Assembly: GCA_902490585.1 (NCBI GenBank)
Contig: CABUEI010000010.1
Location: 1 to 62,726 of the forward strand
Reading direction: 5' to 3'
Origin: an uncultured Oscillospiraceae bacterium
Lineage (GTDB): Bacteria > Bacillota > Clostridia > Oscillospirales > Ruminococcaceae
DNA length: 62,726 nt
Below, piece after piece: positions 7,743 to 16,416 of the stretch (its first letter is position 1; each line of letters starts with the position of its first letter). The notes under the pieces are model-generated. The model worked only from the letters and a program-made list of their open reading frames with translations, searched no databases and was not told the DNA's origin. The position numbers and the translations under genes were made by a program.

Positions 7743-9095
7743 ATGGCGTTAAAAAATCAGTATCTTATCGACCTGCTCGAAACAGTTAAGAAAAGAAATG
7801 CAGGCGAGCCCGAATTCATTCAGGCAGTAACAGAAGTTTTCGAGAGCCTTCAGCCCGTAGTTGAAAAGAGACAGGATCTCGTTGACGCAGGCGTATTCGA
7901 GAGAATAGTAGAGCCTGAAAGACAGATCATGTTCCGTGTACCCTGGGTAGACGACAACGGCAAGACACAGGTTAACAGAGGTTTCAGAATCCAGTTCAAC
8001 TCAGCTATCGGACCTTACAAGGGCGGTATCAGACTTCACCCCTCCGTATATCTCGGTATCATCAAGTTCCTCGGTTTTGAGCAGATCTTCAAGAACAGCC
8101 TTACAACACTGCCTATGGGCGGCGGCAAGGGCGGTTCAGACTTTGACCCCAAGGGCAAGAGCGACGGAGAGATCATGCGTTTCTGCCAGAGCTTCATGAC
8201 AGAGCTCTACAGACACATCGGTCCTGACTGCGATGTTCCCGCAGGCGACATCGGTACAGGCGGACGTGAGATCGGTTATATGTTCGGTCAGTACAAGAGA
8301 CTGAGAAACGAATTCTCAGGCGTTCTTACAGGTAAGGGCTTAACATTCGGCGGTTCACTCGCAAGAACAGAAGCTACAGGTTACGGTCTTTGCTACTTCA
8401 CAAACGAAATGCTCAAGGCTAACGGCAAGAGCTTCGACGGCAAGACAGTTGTTATCTCAGGTTCAGGTAACGTTGCTATCTATGCTACAGAAAAGGCTAC
8501 ACAGTACGGTGCTAAGGTAGTTGCACTTTCTGACTCAAACGGCTACATCCACGATCCCGATGGTATCGAGCTTGATGTTGTTAAGCAGATCAAGGAAGTT
8601 GAAAGAAAGCGTATCAAGGAATACGTTAACAGAACATCACACAAGAATGTTACATACACAGAGGGTTGCTCAGGTATCTGGACAATCAAGTGCGACATTG
8701 CACTCCCCTGCGCTACACAGAACGAAATCAACGGCGAGTCAGCTCAGGCTCTCGTAAACAACGGCTGCTTCGCAGTTGCTGAAGGTGCTAACATGCCTTC
8801 AACTCCCGAGGCTATTGAAGTTTACCTTTCAAACGGTCTTCTTTACGGTCCTGCAAAGGCTGCTAATGCCGGCGGTGTTGCTACATCAGGTCTTGAAATG
8901 AGCCAGAACTCAATGCGTTACAGCTGGACATTTGAAGAAGTTGACGCTAAGCTCCACGACATCATGAAGGAAATCTTCAAGCAGTGCGATACAGCTGCTA
9001 AGGAATACGGCTTAGAGGGCAACTACATGGCAGGTGCTAACATAGCAGGCTTCTTAAAGGTTGCTGAAGCTATGAAGGCTCAGGGTTGTGTATAA
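7743..9095 (+). CDS. gdhA: NADP-type glutamate dehydrogenase
   Basis: The 450-residue protein catalyses reductive amination of 2-oxoglutarate with ammonia. It shows the family's glutamate-binding segment (PYKGGIRLHPSV near residue 92), the catalytic lysine loop (PMGGGKGGSDFDPKG near residue 122), the DVPAGDIGTGGREIGYM segment, and the nucleotide-binding GSGNVA near residue 240. Length fits the hexameric bacterial GDH-50s type. AGGAGG lies 8 bases before the ATG. Codon use is strongly biased (AAG, GGT, GCT, AAC), which suggests high expression. It is followed 43 bases later by a small basic protein and then a terminator. Confidence 0.97.
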   Translation: MALKNQYLIDLLETVKKRNAGEPEFIQAVTEVFESLQPVVEKRQDLVDAGVFERIVEPERQIMFRVPWVDDNGKTQVNRGFRIQFNSAIGPYKGGIRLHPSVYLGIIKFLGFEQIFKNSLTTLPMGGGKGGSDFDPKGKSDGEIMRFCQSFMTELYRHIGPDCDVPAGDIGTGGREIGYMFGQYKRLRNEFSGVLTGKGLTFGGSLARTEATGYGLCYFTNEMLKANGKSFDGKTVVISGSGNVAIYATEKATQYGAKVVALSDSNGYIHDPDGIELDVVKQIKEVERKRIKEYVNRTSHKNVTYTEGCSGIWTIKCDIALPCATQNEINGESAQALVNNGCFAVAEGANMPSTPEAIEVYLSNGLLYGPAKAANAGGVATSGLEMSQNSMRYSWTFEEVDAKLHDIMKEIFKQCDTAAKEYGLEGNYMAGANIAGFLKVAEAMKAQGCV

Positions 9096-9138
9096 TATCC
9101 GATTTCGCTAAAACTACTCCCTTAAAGGAGGGCTTTAT

Positions 9139-9303
9139 ATGAAACACGGTACTTTATCTCAGGGCAAGAAGAGCACGGCAGATCCGAAAACTTCACTCGT
9201 TAGAAATGACGGAAGTGTAAAACGTACGGACGATCTTTCGAGCACGGGGCTGGAATTCCACAAGCCGTTTACTCACAGCAAACCAGATAAGGATAACAAG
9301 TAA
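9139..9303 (+). CDS. 54-residue hydrophilic protein of unknown function downstream of gdhA
   Basis: A clean small gene with AAAGGAGGG 6 bases before its ATG encodes a 54-residue Lys/Ser/Asp-rich protein (MKHGTLSQGKK at the start, FTHSKPDKDNK at the end). There is no cysteine, no membrane segment and no evident fold, so it is probably disordered. It lies between gdhA and a strong terminator, so it should be made from the gdhA transcript. The excellent ribosome binding site and normal codon use argue for a real gene. I do not recognise the family. Confidence 0.7.
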   Translation: MKHGTLSQGKKSTADPKTSLVRNDGSVKRTDDLSSTGLEFHKPFTHSKPDKDNK

Positions 9304-9311
9304 ATAAAACG

Positions 9312-9344
9312 ACCTCCGCACTGTAACAGGTGCGGAGGTTTTTA
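9312..9344 (+). terminator. terminator of the gdhA transcript
   Basis: ACCTCCGCA pairs with TGCGGAGGT, followed by TTTTAT, 9 bases after the small gene. Confidence 0.88.
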
Positions 9345-9359
9345 TCTGTAGTTTTTTAA

Positions 9360-9394
9360 TAAAACTGCCCTGCGTGTCATTCGGCACACAGGGC
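9360..9394 (-). terminator. terminator of the GH2 gene
   Basis: On the minus strand GCCCTG-TGTG pairs with CACG-CAGGGC, then AGTTTTATT. It lies 15 bases after the GH2 stop. Confidence 0.75.
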
Positions 9395-9408
9395 GGTTTG
9401 TGTTAATA

Positions 9409-12093
9409 TCAGAAATTTTCTGCAATGCTCTTTGCAAGCTGTTTTATTTCGGGAACGTCTGCCGCTTCCCACAGTCTGATACTGCAATGAAGAACGCCGT
9501 TCTTCTTATACAGCATACCAAGGCGGTGGCAACGCTCGGTGTTGTCTACAACCTGTACTATAGGAGTAACCTCAGGGTTGTCATCAAGGATATCTGCCTT
9601 GCTGTGAGTTACTGCCTCATACCACTGGGGAGTGGTGAACTTTTCAGACGGGAAAGCACTTAAAAGTTTATCGTTCTTATCAATAAGAAGTCCCATTGTT
9701 CCGGGTGCTACGGGTTTGTTCATGTTCTCTGAAATGATACGGAACATGTGATAGTTCCAGAAATCCGCACAGTATGCATTTTCAATAGCGTTACTGCCGT
9801 CAGTTATCACCATAGCCTTTTTACCGCTTGCGATAAGCTCGTTTGCTTTTTCGATGCTGTCGGTGAATATCAACTCAGTATCGGCTGTCTTTATGCCGTT
9901 CTCAGTAATTTCAACATTAACGTTGGGATAAAGCCAGAATACATAGCTGTTGTGAAGCTCACCGAGTGTAAGCGAGAGAACGGCTTTCTGCGGTTTTGTT
10001 ATACCGCTGAAATCGGGAGTGAATGTACCGACAGAAGTTAAACGTGCGTCGGAAGAATTAAACTCTGCACTGCCGCTTATATCAAGCTCATCGCTTGTGA
10101 GCGAATACTTCACTGCTCCGCTCTTTATCTTATCCTTGCCGTAGGAAGAAAGGAGAATTTCGATAACAGGCTTTTCATCTGCACCGTAAACGTACTTTTC
10201 GGATTTAGCAAGCAGAACGTTACTGTCGCAGAAGCCTCTCCAGTCCTCAGGGGTTATAAAGCCTTTTGACTGCATAAAGGCATTGAGTACGCCGACAAGC
10301 GATACACCCTGACCGTTGAAATCCTGTAAGTCAAGAAGCTGGAAACCGCTGAGTTCGGAAGAACGCAGAGCCGTTTCGATTTCGTCCTTGTAGCACTGTG
10401 TACAATGTGCGCCTACTGCTTCAAAGAAATCTCTCCATTGTGTATAAAGCCCCTTTTCCTCAAGTCTTTCTCTGAAAATATCAAGATAACGGGGTGTGAG
10501 CGGACCTGTGTACATCTTCATCTCGTCAAAATCAGGGAAGTAATCGTACTGTCCGACCTCGTGGGAGATCACAGGCTTGTGGGGGATATAGCTGCCGTCT
10601 GCGGCATTAAGCTTTACTGTCTTTACGCCTGTGCCGTACTGAATCTGAATTGTATCTCCGCCCTCGTTCTCCGAGCCGTTTTCTCCACGGATTATAGCGT
10701 CATAATCGTGGACGGTATTCGGCTTGTCAGTCTGGATATGTCCGAGAGGTGCGTCACACATAGCATACGAGCCTCTGAATAATCTGTCACGGGAAAGTCT
10801 TACACCTGCGAAGAAATCCTCCTGCGGAATTTCAGCGGGCCAGAACTGGAAGTTGTTTGATCCGCTTGTGAAATAGATAGAATGATTTTCACGGCGGAGA
10901 ATATCAATAATTTCTCCCAGTCTTTCACGACTGCCCCAGAGTTCGTTTCCGAGCGACATCATAACAAATGAGGGGTGATGTGAAAACTCTCTTATAATAC
11001 GGATACCCTCGTTTATGAGGTAGTTCTGCTCTTCCTCATTGTAACCCTCTTCACCCTTTGCGGCGATCGTTCCCCAGAAAGGAAGTTCGGGCTCCATATA
11101 GATACCCAGTTCATCTGCGGCTGTAAATGCGGCATCGGGAGGACAGCAAGTGTGGAAACGGTAATGGTTTATACCGTAGCTTTTAGCAATTTTCAGGCGC
11201 TCTTTCCATTCGCTCACCTCGCAGGGTGCATACGCAGTAAGCGGAAAAATAAGTCCGTCGTGCTTTCCTCTGAGGAAAGATTCAGTGCCGTTTATAAGCA
11301 ATTTTCTGTCGATATTCGAGAATGTTACAAAACCGAATGTCGTATTGTAAATATCCTCGCCGCACTGTAAAGCAAAGCGGTATATATTGCGTTCAAATTC
11401 GTCCCAGAGCTGAGCATTCTCAACTTTGAACTCTGCTTCAAATGTATCGCCGTCGGCAATTATATTTGCCTTGAGAACACGGATTCCGTCCGGTGAAGTA
11501 ACTGTTGCCATAATATCGGAATTATCCGCACCGATTACAGTACCTCTTACCGATAACGTGCCGTCTGCCAATGCTATCACTCTTACATCTGAAATATAGC
11601 TCTTAGGATAAATTTCAACATTCATTTTTCCGACAATGCCGAGCCAGTTTGTCTGAGTATCGGGGCTTGTCATGTGACCGCCGCCAGTCTTGTAGCCGAC
11701 ATTTGCAACACGGATAACTATCTCGTGTGTGCCTGCGGTCATGTATGAAGAAATATCATAACGATGCGAACTGCAAAGGCTGTCGCAAGTACCGACCTCT
11801 GTGCCGTCTATGTACAGTGTGCTTACTCTTGTACGCTCAAGCGTGAGTACAGACACAAAACCTGTCATATCATTTTCAAGTGTAAGTGAACGTTTGAACC
11901 ATGCGTAACCTGTAAATGTGTACTTATCGGTGAGATAACCCTCGTCCTTATTCTTATTCTCAGCCACTTTTGCGGCATTTGAAAGAGTATCGGGAAGAAT
12001 TATGCTGTCGTTGTAATTATCCGGAAGCGAGGTACGGTTATTTTCGCTTATGAAAAGCTCCCACTTTCCGCTGATATCTATCGAATTTATCAT
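9409..12093 (-). CDS. glycoside hydrolase family 2 protein (beta-galactosidase/glucuronidase-like)
   Basis: The 894-residue protein has the GH2 order: sugar-binding jelly roll (about residues 8-165), Ig-like domain, TIM barrel (about 265-560) and a C-terminal beta extension. The acid/base glutamate is in SLGNELWG (E384) and the nucleophile in ISHEVGQYD (E512); the RFHTCCPPDAAF segment is the usual barrel strand. There is no signal peptide, so it acts in the cytoplasm on imported oligosaccharide. I start it at 12093, where AAGGAAA precedes the ATG; an upstream in-frame ATG would cover the promoter. Substrate cannot be read from sequence. A cre site at the transcription start indicates CcpA repression. 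Confidence 0.9.
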   Translation of the reverse strand: MINSIDISGKWELFISENNRTSLPDNYNDSIILPDTLSNAAKVAENKNKDEGYLTDKYTFTGYAWFKRSLTLENDMTGFVSVLTLERTRVSTLYIDGTEVGTCDSLCSSHRYDISSYMTAGTHEIVIRVANVGYKTGGGHMTSPDTQTNWLGIVGKMNVEIYPKSYISDVRVIALADGTLSVRGTVIGADNSDIMATVTSPDGIRVLKANIIADGDTFEAEFKVENAQLWDEFERNIYRFALQCGEDIYNTTFGFVTFSNIDRKLLINGTESFLRGKHDGLIFPLTAYAPCEVSEWKERLKIAKSYGINHYRFHTCCPPDAAFTAADELGIYMEPELPFWGTIAAKGEEGYNEEEQNYLINEGIRIIREFSHHPSFVMMSLGNELWGSRERLGEIIDILRRENHSIYFTSGSNNFQFWPAEIPQEDFFAGVRLSRDRLFRGSYAMCDAPLGHIQTDKPNTVHDYDAIIRGENGSENEGGDTIQIQYGTGVKTVKLNAADGSYIPHKPVISHEVGQYDYFPDFDEMKMYTGPLTPRYLDIFRERLEEKGLYTQWRDFFEAVGAHCTQCYKDEIETALRSSELSGFQLLDLQDFNGQGVSLVGVLNAFMQSKGFITPEDWRGFCDSNVLLAKSEKYVYGADEKPVIEILLSSYGKDKIKSGAVKYSLTSDELDISGSAEFNSSDARLTSVGTFTPDFSGITKPQKAVLSLTLGELHNSYVFWLYPNVNVEITENGIKTADTELIFTDSIEKANELIASGKKAMVITDGSNAIENAYCADFWNYHMFRIISENMNKPVAPGTMGLLIDKNDKLLSAFPSEKFTTPQWYEAVTHSKADILDDNPEVTPIVQVVDNTERCHRLGMLYKKNGVLHCSIRLWEAADVPEIKQLAKSIAENF

Positions 12094-12109
12094 AGCTGTT
12101 TTCCTTTCG

Positions 12110-12124
12110 TGTGAACGTTTACAT
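12110..12124 (-). promoter_or_regulatory. cre operator (CcpA site) at the GH2 start point
   Basis: On the minus strand ATGTAAACGTTCACA fits the cre consensus WTGNAANCGNWNNCW at every fixed position. It covers about +3 to +17 of the predicted transcript, a position typical of direct repression. Confidence 0.8.
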
Positions 12125-12133
12125 TCTTTGACT

Positions 12134-12162
12134 ATGATACTATAAAGAAGCAACGCTGTCAA
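12134..12162 (-). promoter_or_regulatory. promoter of the GH2 gene
   Basis: On the minus strand TTGACA (12157-12162), 17 bases and TATCAT (12134-12139). The transcription start would be near 12127, about 34 bases before the GH2 start codon. Confidence 0.8.
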
Positions 12163-12300
12163 TAGACGAACGGGAAGAAAATATTAAAAATAATCCGCAG
12201 AATTTAAATTCAGTTAACAAACGTCGAATATAATACAGATACAGGGTGAGAAAAAGCCCTATAAATGTTGCTATCTTCGTTTTCATATATTTCCCCAAAG

Positions 12301-12342
12301 CATTGATGCCCGGCTGTAAAAGGTCGGGCATCAATGTTTTTT
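12301..12342 (+). terminator. plus-strand intrinsic terminator without an obvious plus-strand gene
   Basis: A 12-bp perfect stem (CATTGATGCCCG with CGGGCATCAATG) is followed by six T residues on the plus strand only. The neighbouring minus-strand gene ends at 12345 and would meet the hairpin without a T run. It may end a short plus-strand RNA that starts near 12241. Confidence 0.6.
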
Positions 12343-12344
12343 AT

Positions 12345-13937
12345 TTATTGATTATTTTCAGCGGAATAATCCTTCCACATTTCAGTTACGTTTCCTTCGC
12401 CGTTATACTTCGCATAAATATCTCCCATAAGCATAGCGTATGTATAATCGCCGCACTGCCACACCTCACGGTAGCGTTCACGCACCTCCATAACAATACC
12501 TTTTCCGAGAGCCTCCGCAATATAGATGTTATTCTCGTCAAAGCCGGCAATTATCGCAATGTGACCATCACAGCCGATAAGATCGCCCACCTGCAATATT
12601 CCGCTTCGCATTACCTCCTCGTCAAGCCATACACGCTCGCCGAAATCAGAATATTCATAGTCATAATCGGGAGTATCTCCCGCACCGACATCACCGAGCG
12701 GTACACCGCCGTTATACAAACACCACGAAACAAACCCCGAACAGCTCATACCGTTTGCGTATTTTGAACCGGGAATAAGTCCGAATGCGTCCTCCCAGTT
12801 GGTGAGCGGCTCACCCCATGTTGCAGGTCCGAAGCGTATTCCGTCCTTATCAAGCAACTCAAACTTGCTGTGCGTAAGATACAGACCCTTGTGATAAAAT
12901 CTTCCCTCACCGTCGCAATACGGTCTGTTAGGCTGAGGGTTCAATCGTCCGTTTTCATAAAAGTACGGTATTTTGTATTTGAACTCAAGCGGAATAAATC
13001 TTGCCGCCGCAACTACGCCTGCTCTGGTGCCGTAACCTGCGGTATTTATTCTGCTTTCAAGTATGGTATCAATCAGTGCACCCTCTTCCTCAGTGTACTG
13101 TCCGGCAGGTAAAAGCGGCTTTGTTGCTGTGATTTTCGGTGCTCTGAGCAAATCATTAACGGTAATTTCTACGCTGTCGGAAACTCCGTTTGCTGTACTT
13201 GCGGTGATTGTCGCTTTGCCGGCTTTCAGTGCTGAAATCACGCCGCCATTTACGCTGACTGTTTTCGGTGCGGAACTGTCCCACTTTACCGACTTCTCGC
13301 TATCCGACGGATTACCGATAACTTCAAACGCAGTTGTAAGCGTACCTGTCATTCCGACATTCAGATATGTATCGGTTTTATCAATCGAAATTTTGCTGAC
13401 CGCATCGACTTCCACTGCAAATTTATCACTGTGTGTAATTTTTCCGCTGTCATTGGTTACTATTATAGTATAGTATCCCTTTTCAAGCGGAAAGGTTGCT
13501 TTGCCGTCTATAACGTCAGATTTCAAGCCGTCAAGGTCGGGAGTGTCGCCGTCAGTAACATAATAACGCAAACCATCTGTTGTGCCGTCGTCGTTTTGGC
13601 AATCAAGTGTTACATTGCGTGTAAAATCAGGATTAAGAACTGCGGAAACTGTAACAGACCTTATTTCAGGCACTGGCTGTATTTCAGACGCAATCAGCAC
13701 AGGTTCCGCTTCGGGCAACGGCTCTTCACGTTTATTTTCAACAAGTGCATAGCCGCAGAAAAGTGATATTCCCGCACAAAGAGTTATAACAACCGACAGC
13801 AATGTGATGCAAAAATTACGCAGACGGTTTTTATGTTTTTTCTTTTCGCTTTGTTGTGTGGATATAGAGTTTTTTTCGGTTATAACGGGAGCATTACCCG
13901 TCGGTTCGTTTTTCACAGATGTTTTTAAAGATATCAT
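12345..13937 (-). CDS. membrane-anchored protein with a Big2 domain and an NlpC/P60-like peptidase domain
   Basis: The 530-residue protein has a cytoplasmic N-terminus, one membrane anchor (about residues 42-68), a bacterial Ig-like Big2 domain (about 180-260, VNGGVISALKAGKATITAS) and a C-terminal cysteine peptidase-like domain. In the latter, GMSCSGFVSWCLYNGG supplies the candidate catalytic Cys399 and LIGCDGHIAIIAG supplies His459. Together these suggest a surface enzyme that cuts or remodels peptidoglycan peptides. An upstream AAGG precedes the ATG. No partner gene lies close. NlpC/P60 rather than CHAP is my best reading of the Cys-His order. Confidence 0.78.
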   Translation of the reverse strand: MISLKTSVKNEPTGNAPVITEKNSISTQQSEKKKHKNRLRNFCITLLSVVITLCAGISLFCGYALVENKREEPLPEAEPVLIASEIQPVPEIRSVTVSAVLNPDFTRNVTLDCQNDDGTTDGLRYYVTDGDTPDLDGLKSDVIDGKATFPLEKGYYTIIVTNDSGKITHSDKFAVEVDAVSKISIDKTDTYLNVGMTGTLTTAFEVIGNPSDSEKSVKWDSSAPKTVSVNGGVISALKAGKATITASTANGVSDSVEITVNDLLRAPKITATKPLLPAGQYTEEEGALIDTILESRINTAGYGTRAGVVAAARFIPLEFKYKIPYFYENGRLNPQPNRPYCDGEGRFYHKGLYLTHSKFELLDKDGIRFGPATWGEPLTNWEDAFGLIPGSKYANGMSCSGFVSWCLYNGGVPLGDVGAGDTPDYDYEYSDFGERVWLDEEVMRSGILQVGDLIGCDGHIAIIAGFDENNIYIAEALGKGIVMEVRERYREVWQCGDYTYAMLMGDIYAKYNGEGNVTEMWKDYSAENNQ

Positions 13938-14112
13938 AGCGTTTACCTTGAAATGTCCTGTATTTTTGAATGATTAGTAACTGTTTACATCAGTATAACA
14001 TTTAATAATTGAAAAATCAATCGAAAAACGGTTACAATTTGATTACAATTTCCGTATATATTATTGCAATTATAGTATCAAAAATATTTTTTAATTATTT
14101 TTGAAAAAACTC

Positions 14113-14143
14113 TTGACTTAGAGTGAACTCCATGTGATACAAT
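14113..14143 (+). promoter_or_regulatory. MerR-type promoter (19-bp spacer with central dyad) of the DXS-like gene
   Basis: TTGACT (14113-14118) and TACAAT (14138-14143) are 19 bases apart. The spacer carries the dyad TAGAGT-GA-ACTCCA. Long spacers with a GAGT/ACTC dyad between the boxes are the hallmark of promoters that MerR-family activators (for example the NmlR/AdhR group) untwist. Confidence 0.7.
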
Positions 14144-14218
14144 ACGTTCGTAACAATAAATCAGGCAAAAAATGTAGCTCTCTGAGTTGCATACATATAA
14201 AGAAAAGGAGAAAAAACA

Positions 14219-15976
14219 ATGTATCTTGAAAAAATCAACTCACCTGCTGACGTAAAGAAGCTCAGCACGGAAGAAATGACAAAACTCGCACAGGAAATGC
14301 GTGACGCTCTTATATTCAAGCTCAGCCGTCACGGCGGTCACTGCGGTCCGAACCTCGGATTTGTAGAGGCTACTATCGCTATGCACTATGTTTTTAATTC
14401 ACCCACAGACAAAATGGTGTTCGACGTATCGCACCAGACATATTGCCACAAGATGCTGACAGGAAGAAAGGACGGGTTCCTTTACGAAGAGCATTTTGAC
14501 GATATTTCGGGCTACTCGAATCCCGCCGAAAGCGAACACGACTTTTTCGTCATCGGTCACACCTCAACTTCTGTAAGCCTTGCACTCGGTCTTGCAAAGG
14601 CAAGGGATTTAAAGCACGAAAGCGGAAACGTTATTGCGGTAATAGGCGACGGTTCGCTCAGCGGCGGCGAAGCTCTTGAGGCTATCGACTACGCCGGTGA
14701 ATTTGACGGAAATCTTATCATTATTATAAACGATAACGATATGTCTATTGCCGAAAACCACGGCGGTATGTACAAAAATCTCAAGGCTCTGCGTGAGGGC
14801 AACGGAAAAGCCGATACGAACCTGTTCACAGCTATGGGTCTTGACTATGTGTTCGTAAAGGACGGCAACGATATTGAAAGTCTTATCGCCGCTTTCAGTA
14901 AGGTAAAGGACAGCAAGCGTCCTGTCGCAGTGCATATAGTTACCGAAAAGGGAAAGGGTCTGTCTTTTGCAGAAGAAAACAAGGAGGACTGGCACTGGCA
15001 TATGCCGTTTGACGTTGAAACGGGCAAGGCAAAGTTCAATTTTGACGGCGAAGATTACGGCGACCTTACTGCCAAGATGTTACTTGACAAGATGAAAAAG
15101 GATGAAAGCGTCTGCGTGCTGACTTCCGGTACTCCTACAGTTGCAGGATTCTGGAAAGGCAGAAGAGATGAAGCAGGCAAACAATTCATTGATGTCGGCA
15201 TCGCCGAGGAAAATGCGGCAGCTATGGCATCGGGTATCGCAACAGGCGGCGGAAAGCCTTTCTACGGCGTATACAGCACATTTATCCAGCGTACCTATGA
15301 TCAGATTTCACAGGATATCTGCATTAACAACAGCCCTGTTGCAATAAGCGTGTTTGCAGGCTCAATCTACGGTATGAGCGATGTTACACACCTGGGTCTG
15401 TATGATATTCCGATGATGTCGAACATTCCTAACCTTGTATACCTTGCTCCTGCGACAAAGGAAGAATATCTTTCAATGGTTGACTGGGCAATTGAGCAGA
15501 ATGAATACCCCGTTGCTGTCCGTGTACCCGGCGGTGCGGTAATCTCAGACGGCAAGGAAGTAAAGAACGACTGGTCTGACTTAAACAAGTACGAAATCAC
15601 AAAGAGCGGTTCAAAAATTGCCGTAATCGCACTCGGTGCTTTCTATCAGCTCGGTGAGAAAGCCGCAAAGTTTATTGAAGAAAAGACAGGCACTGCTCCT
15701 ACTCTTATCAATCCTCACTATATCACAGGCATTGATAAGGAAATGCTTGAAGAACTCAAGAAAAACCACGATGTAGTAATCACTCTTGAGGACGGTGTTC
15801 TCGAGGGCGGATTTGGCGAAAAGATTGCAAGATTCTACGGCGACAGCGATATAAAGACACTGTGCTTCGGTCTTGACAAGAAGTTCTATGACAGATACGA
15901 TGTAAATGAGCTTATGCGTGAGGCTCATCTGACTCCCGAACAGATTGCCGATGATTCGGTTGCTCTTCTGAAGTAA
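14219..15976 (+). CDS. 1-deoxy-D-xylulose-5-phosphate synthase-like thiamine diphosphate enzyme
   Basis: The 585-residue protein has the DXS layout. The thiamine diphosphate signature IGDGSLSGGEALEAID is near residue 142 and NDNDMSIAENHGG near 164; HTSTSVSLALGLAKARDL matches the DXS HSSTS motif. The pyrimidine domain has the catalytic glutamate context DVGIAEENAAAMASG near 325, and a transketolase C domain follows. It is shorter than classical DXS (about 620) and differs in many motif positions, so it may be a paralogue with another acceptor rather than the pathway enzyme. AAAGGAG precedes the ATG. It is a single-gene transcript between a MerR-type promoter and a terminator. Confidence 0.8.
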   Translation: MYLEKINSPADVKKLSTEEMTKLAQEMRDALIFKLSRHGGHCGPNLGFVEATIAMHYVFNSPTDKMVFDVSHQTYCHKMLTGRKDGFLYEEHFDDISGYSNPAESEHDFFVIGHTSTSVSLALGLAKARDLKHESGNVIAVIGDGSLSGGEALEAIDYAGEFDGNLIIIINDNDMSIAENHGGMYKNLKALREGNGKADTNLFTAMGLDYVFVKDGNDIESLIAAFSKVKDSKRPVAVHIVTEKGKGLSFAEENKEDWHWHMPFDVETGKAKFNFDGEDYGDLTAKMLLDKMKKDESVCVLTSGTPTVAGFWKGRRDEAGKQFIDVGIAEENAAAMASGIATGGGKPFYGVYSTFIQRTYDQISQDICINNSPVAISVFAGSIYGMSDVTHLGLYDIPMMSNIPNLVYLAPATKEEYLSMVDWAIEQNEYPVAVRVPGGAVISDGKEVKNDWSDLNKYEITKSGSKIAVIALGAFYQLGEKAAKFIEEKTGTAPTLINPHYITGIDKEMLEELKKNHDVVITLEDGVLEGGFGEKIARFYGDSDIKTLCFGLDKKFYDRYDVNELMREAHLTPEQIADDSVALLK

Positions 15977-15982
15977 ATAAAT

Positions 15983-16020
15983 ACAGCCCGCAACGTTCAT
16001 ACCGCTACGGGCTGTTTCTA
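15983..16020. terminator. terminator between the DXS-like gene and the convergent gene
   Basis: ACAGCCCG pairs with CGGGCTGT around a 17-base loop, followed by TTCTATTT on the plus strand. It overlaps the stop region of the minus-strand neighbour. Confidence 0.7.
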
Positions 16021-16320
16021 TTTCAGAATAAATAAATATCTGTATCCGCCGTCACGGGAGACAGGTTGATATAATGTGCTCTCACCCTTTATCAGTTTCC
16101 ACTGTTTGTTATAGCGTTCCTCGGCATACAAGGCAATAAAGCCGACAGTATCATCGGTTACCTCTGTTATCTCAAAACTGTGCTTTCCTTTTTCAAAGGC
16201 GATAGTCTTTCCGACAAAGCAAGGTACTTTCTGTTTTTCGGATTTTTGTATCTTCAGTTTTCCTGTGCGGAAATCTATCTCCCACAGCTCTTCCTTTATT
16301 ATAAGTTTCATATTCCCCAT
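16018..16320 (-). CDS. small protein of unknown function
   Basis: About 100 residues, strand-rich (MKLIIKEELWEIDFRTGKLKI is read across the start), with no cysteine cluster, signal or membrane segment. Two starts are possible: the ATG at 16320, with AGAAAGTG upstream, and one at 16311, with GGGGA close by. It faces the DXS-like gene and stands alone. I do not recognise it. Confidence 0.6.
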   Translation of the reverse strand: MGNMKLIIKEELWEIDFRTGKLKIQKSEKQKVPCFVGKTIAFEKGKHSFEITEVTDDTVGFIALYAEERYNKQWKLIKGESTLYQPVSRDGGYRYLFILK

Positions 16321-16416
16321 AACACTTTCTGAAAATTTATTTCTTAACAAATTATACCATATTTGTTTTTAATTTTCAAGCGTCAGCTAAGATTTTTGAG
16401 GGAAAAATTTTCATTT

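Noticed and set aside
12140..12334. 64-codon minus-strand frame between the GH2 gene and the peptidase gene
   Set aside because: It runs through the GH2 promoter and a hairpin and lacks a ribosome binding site.
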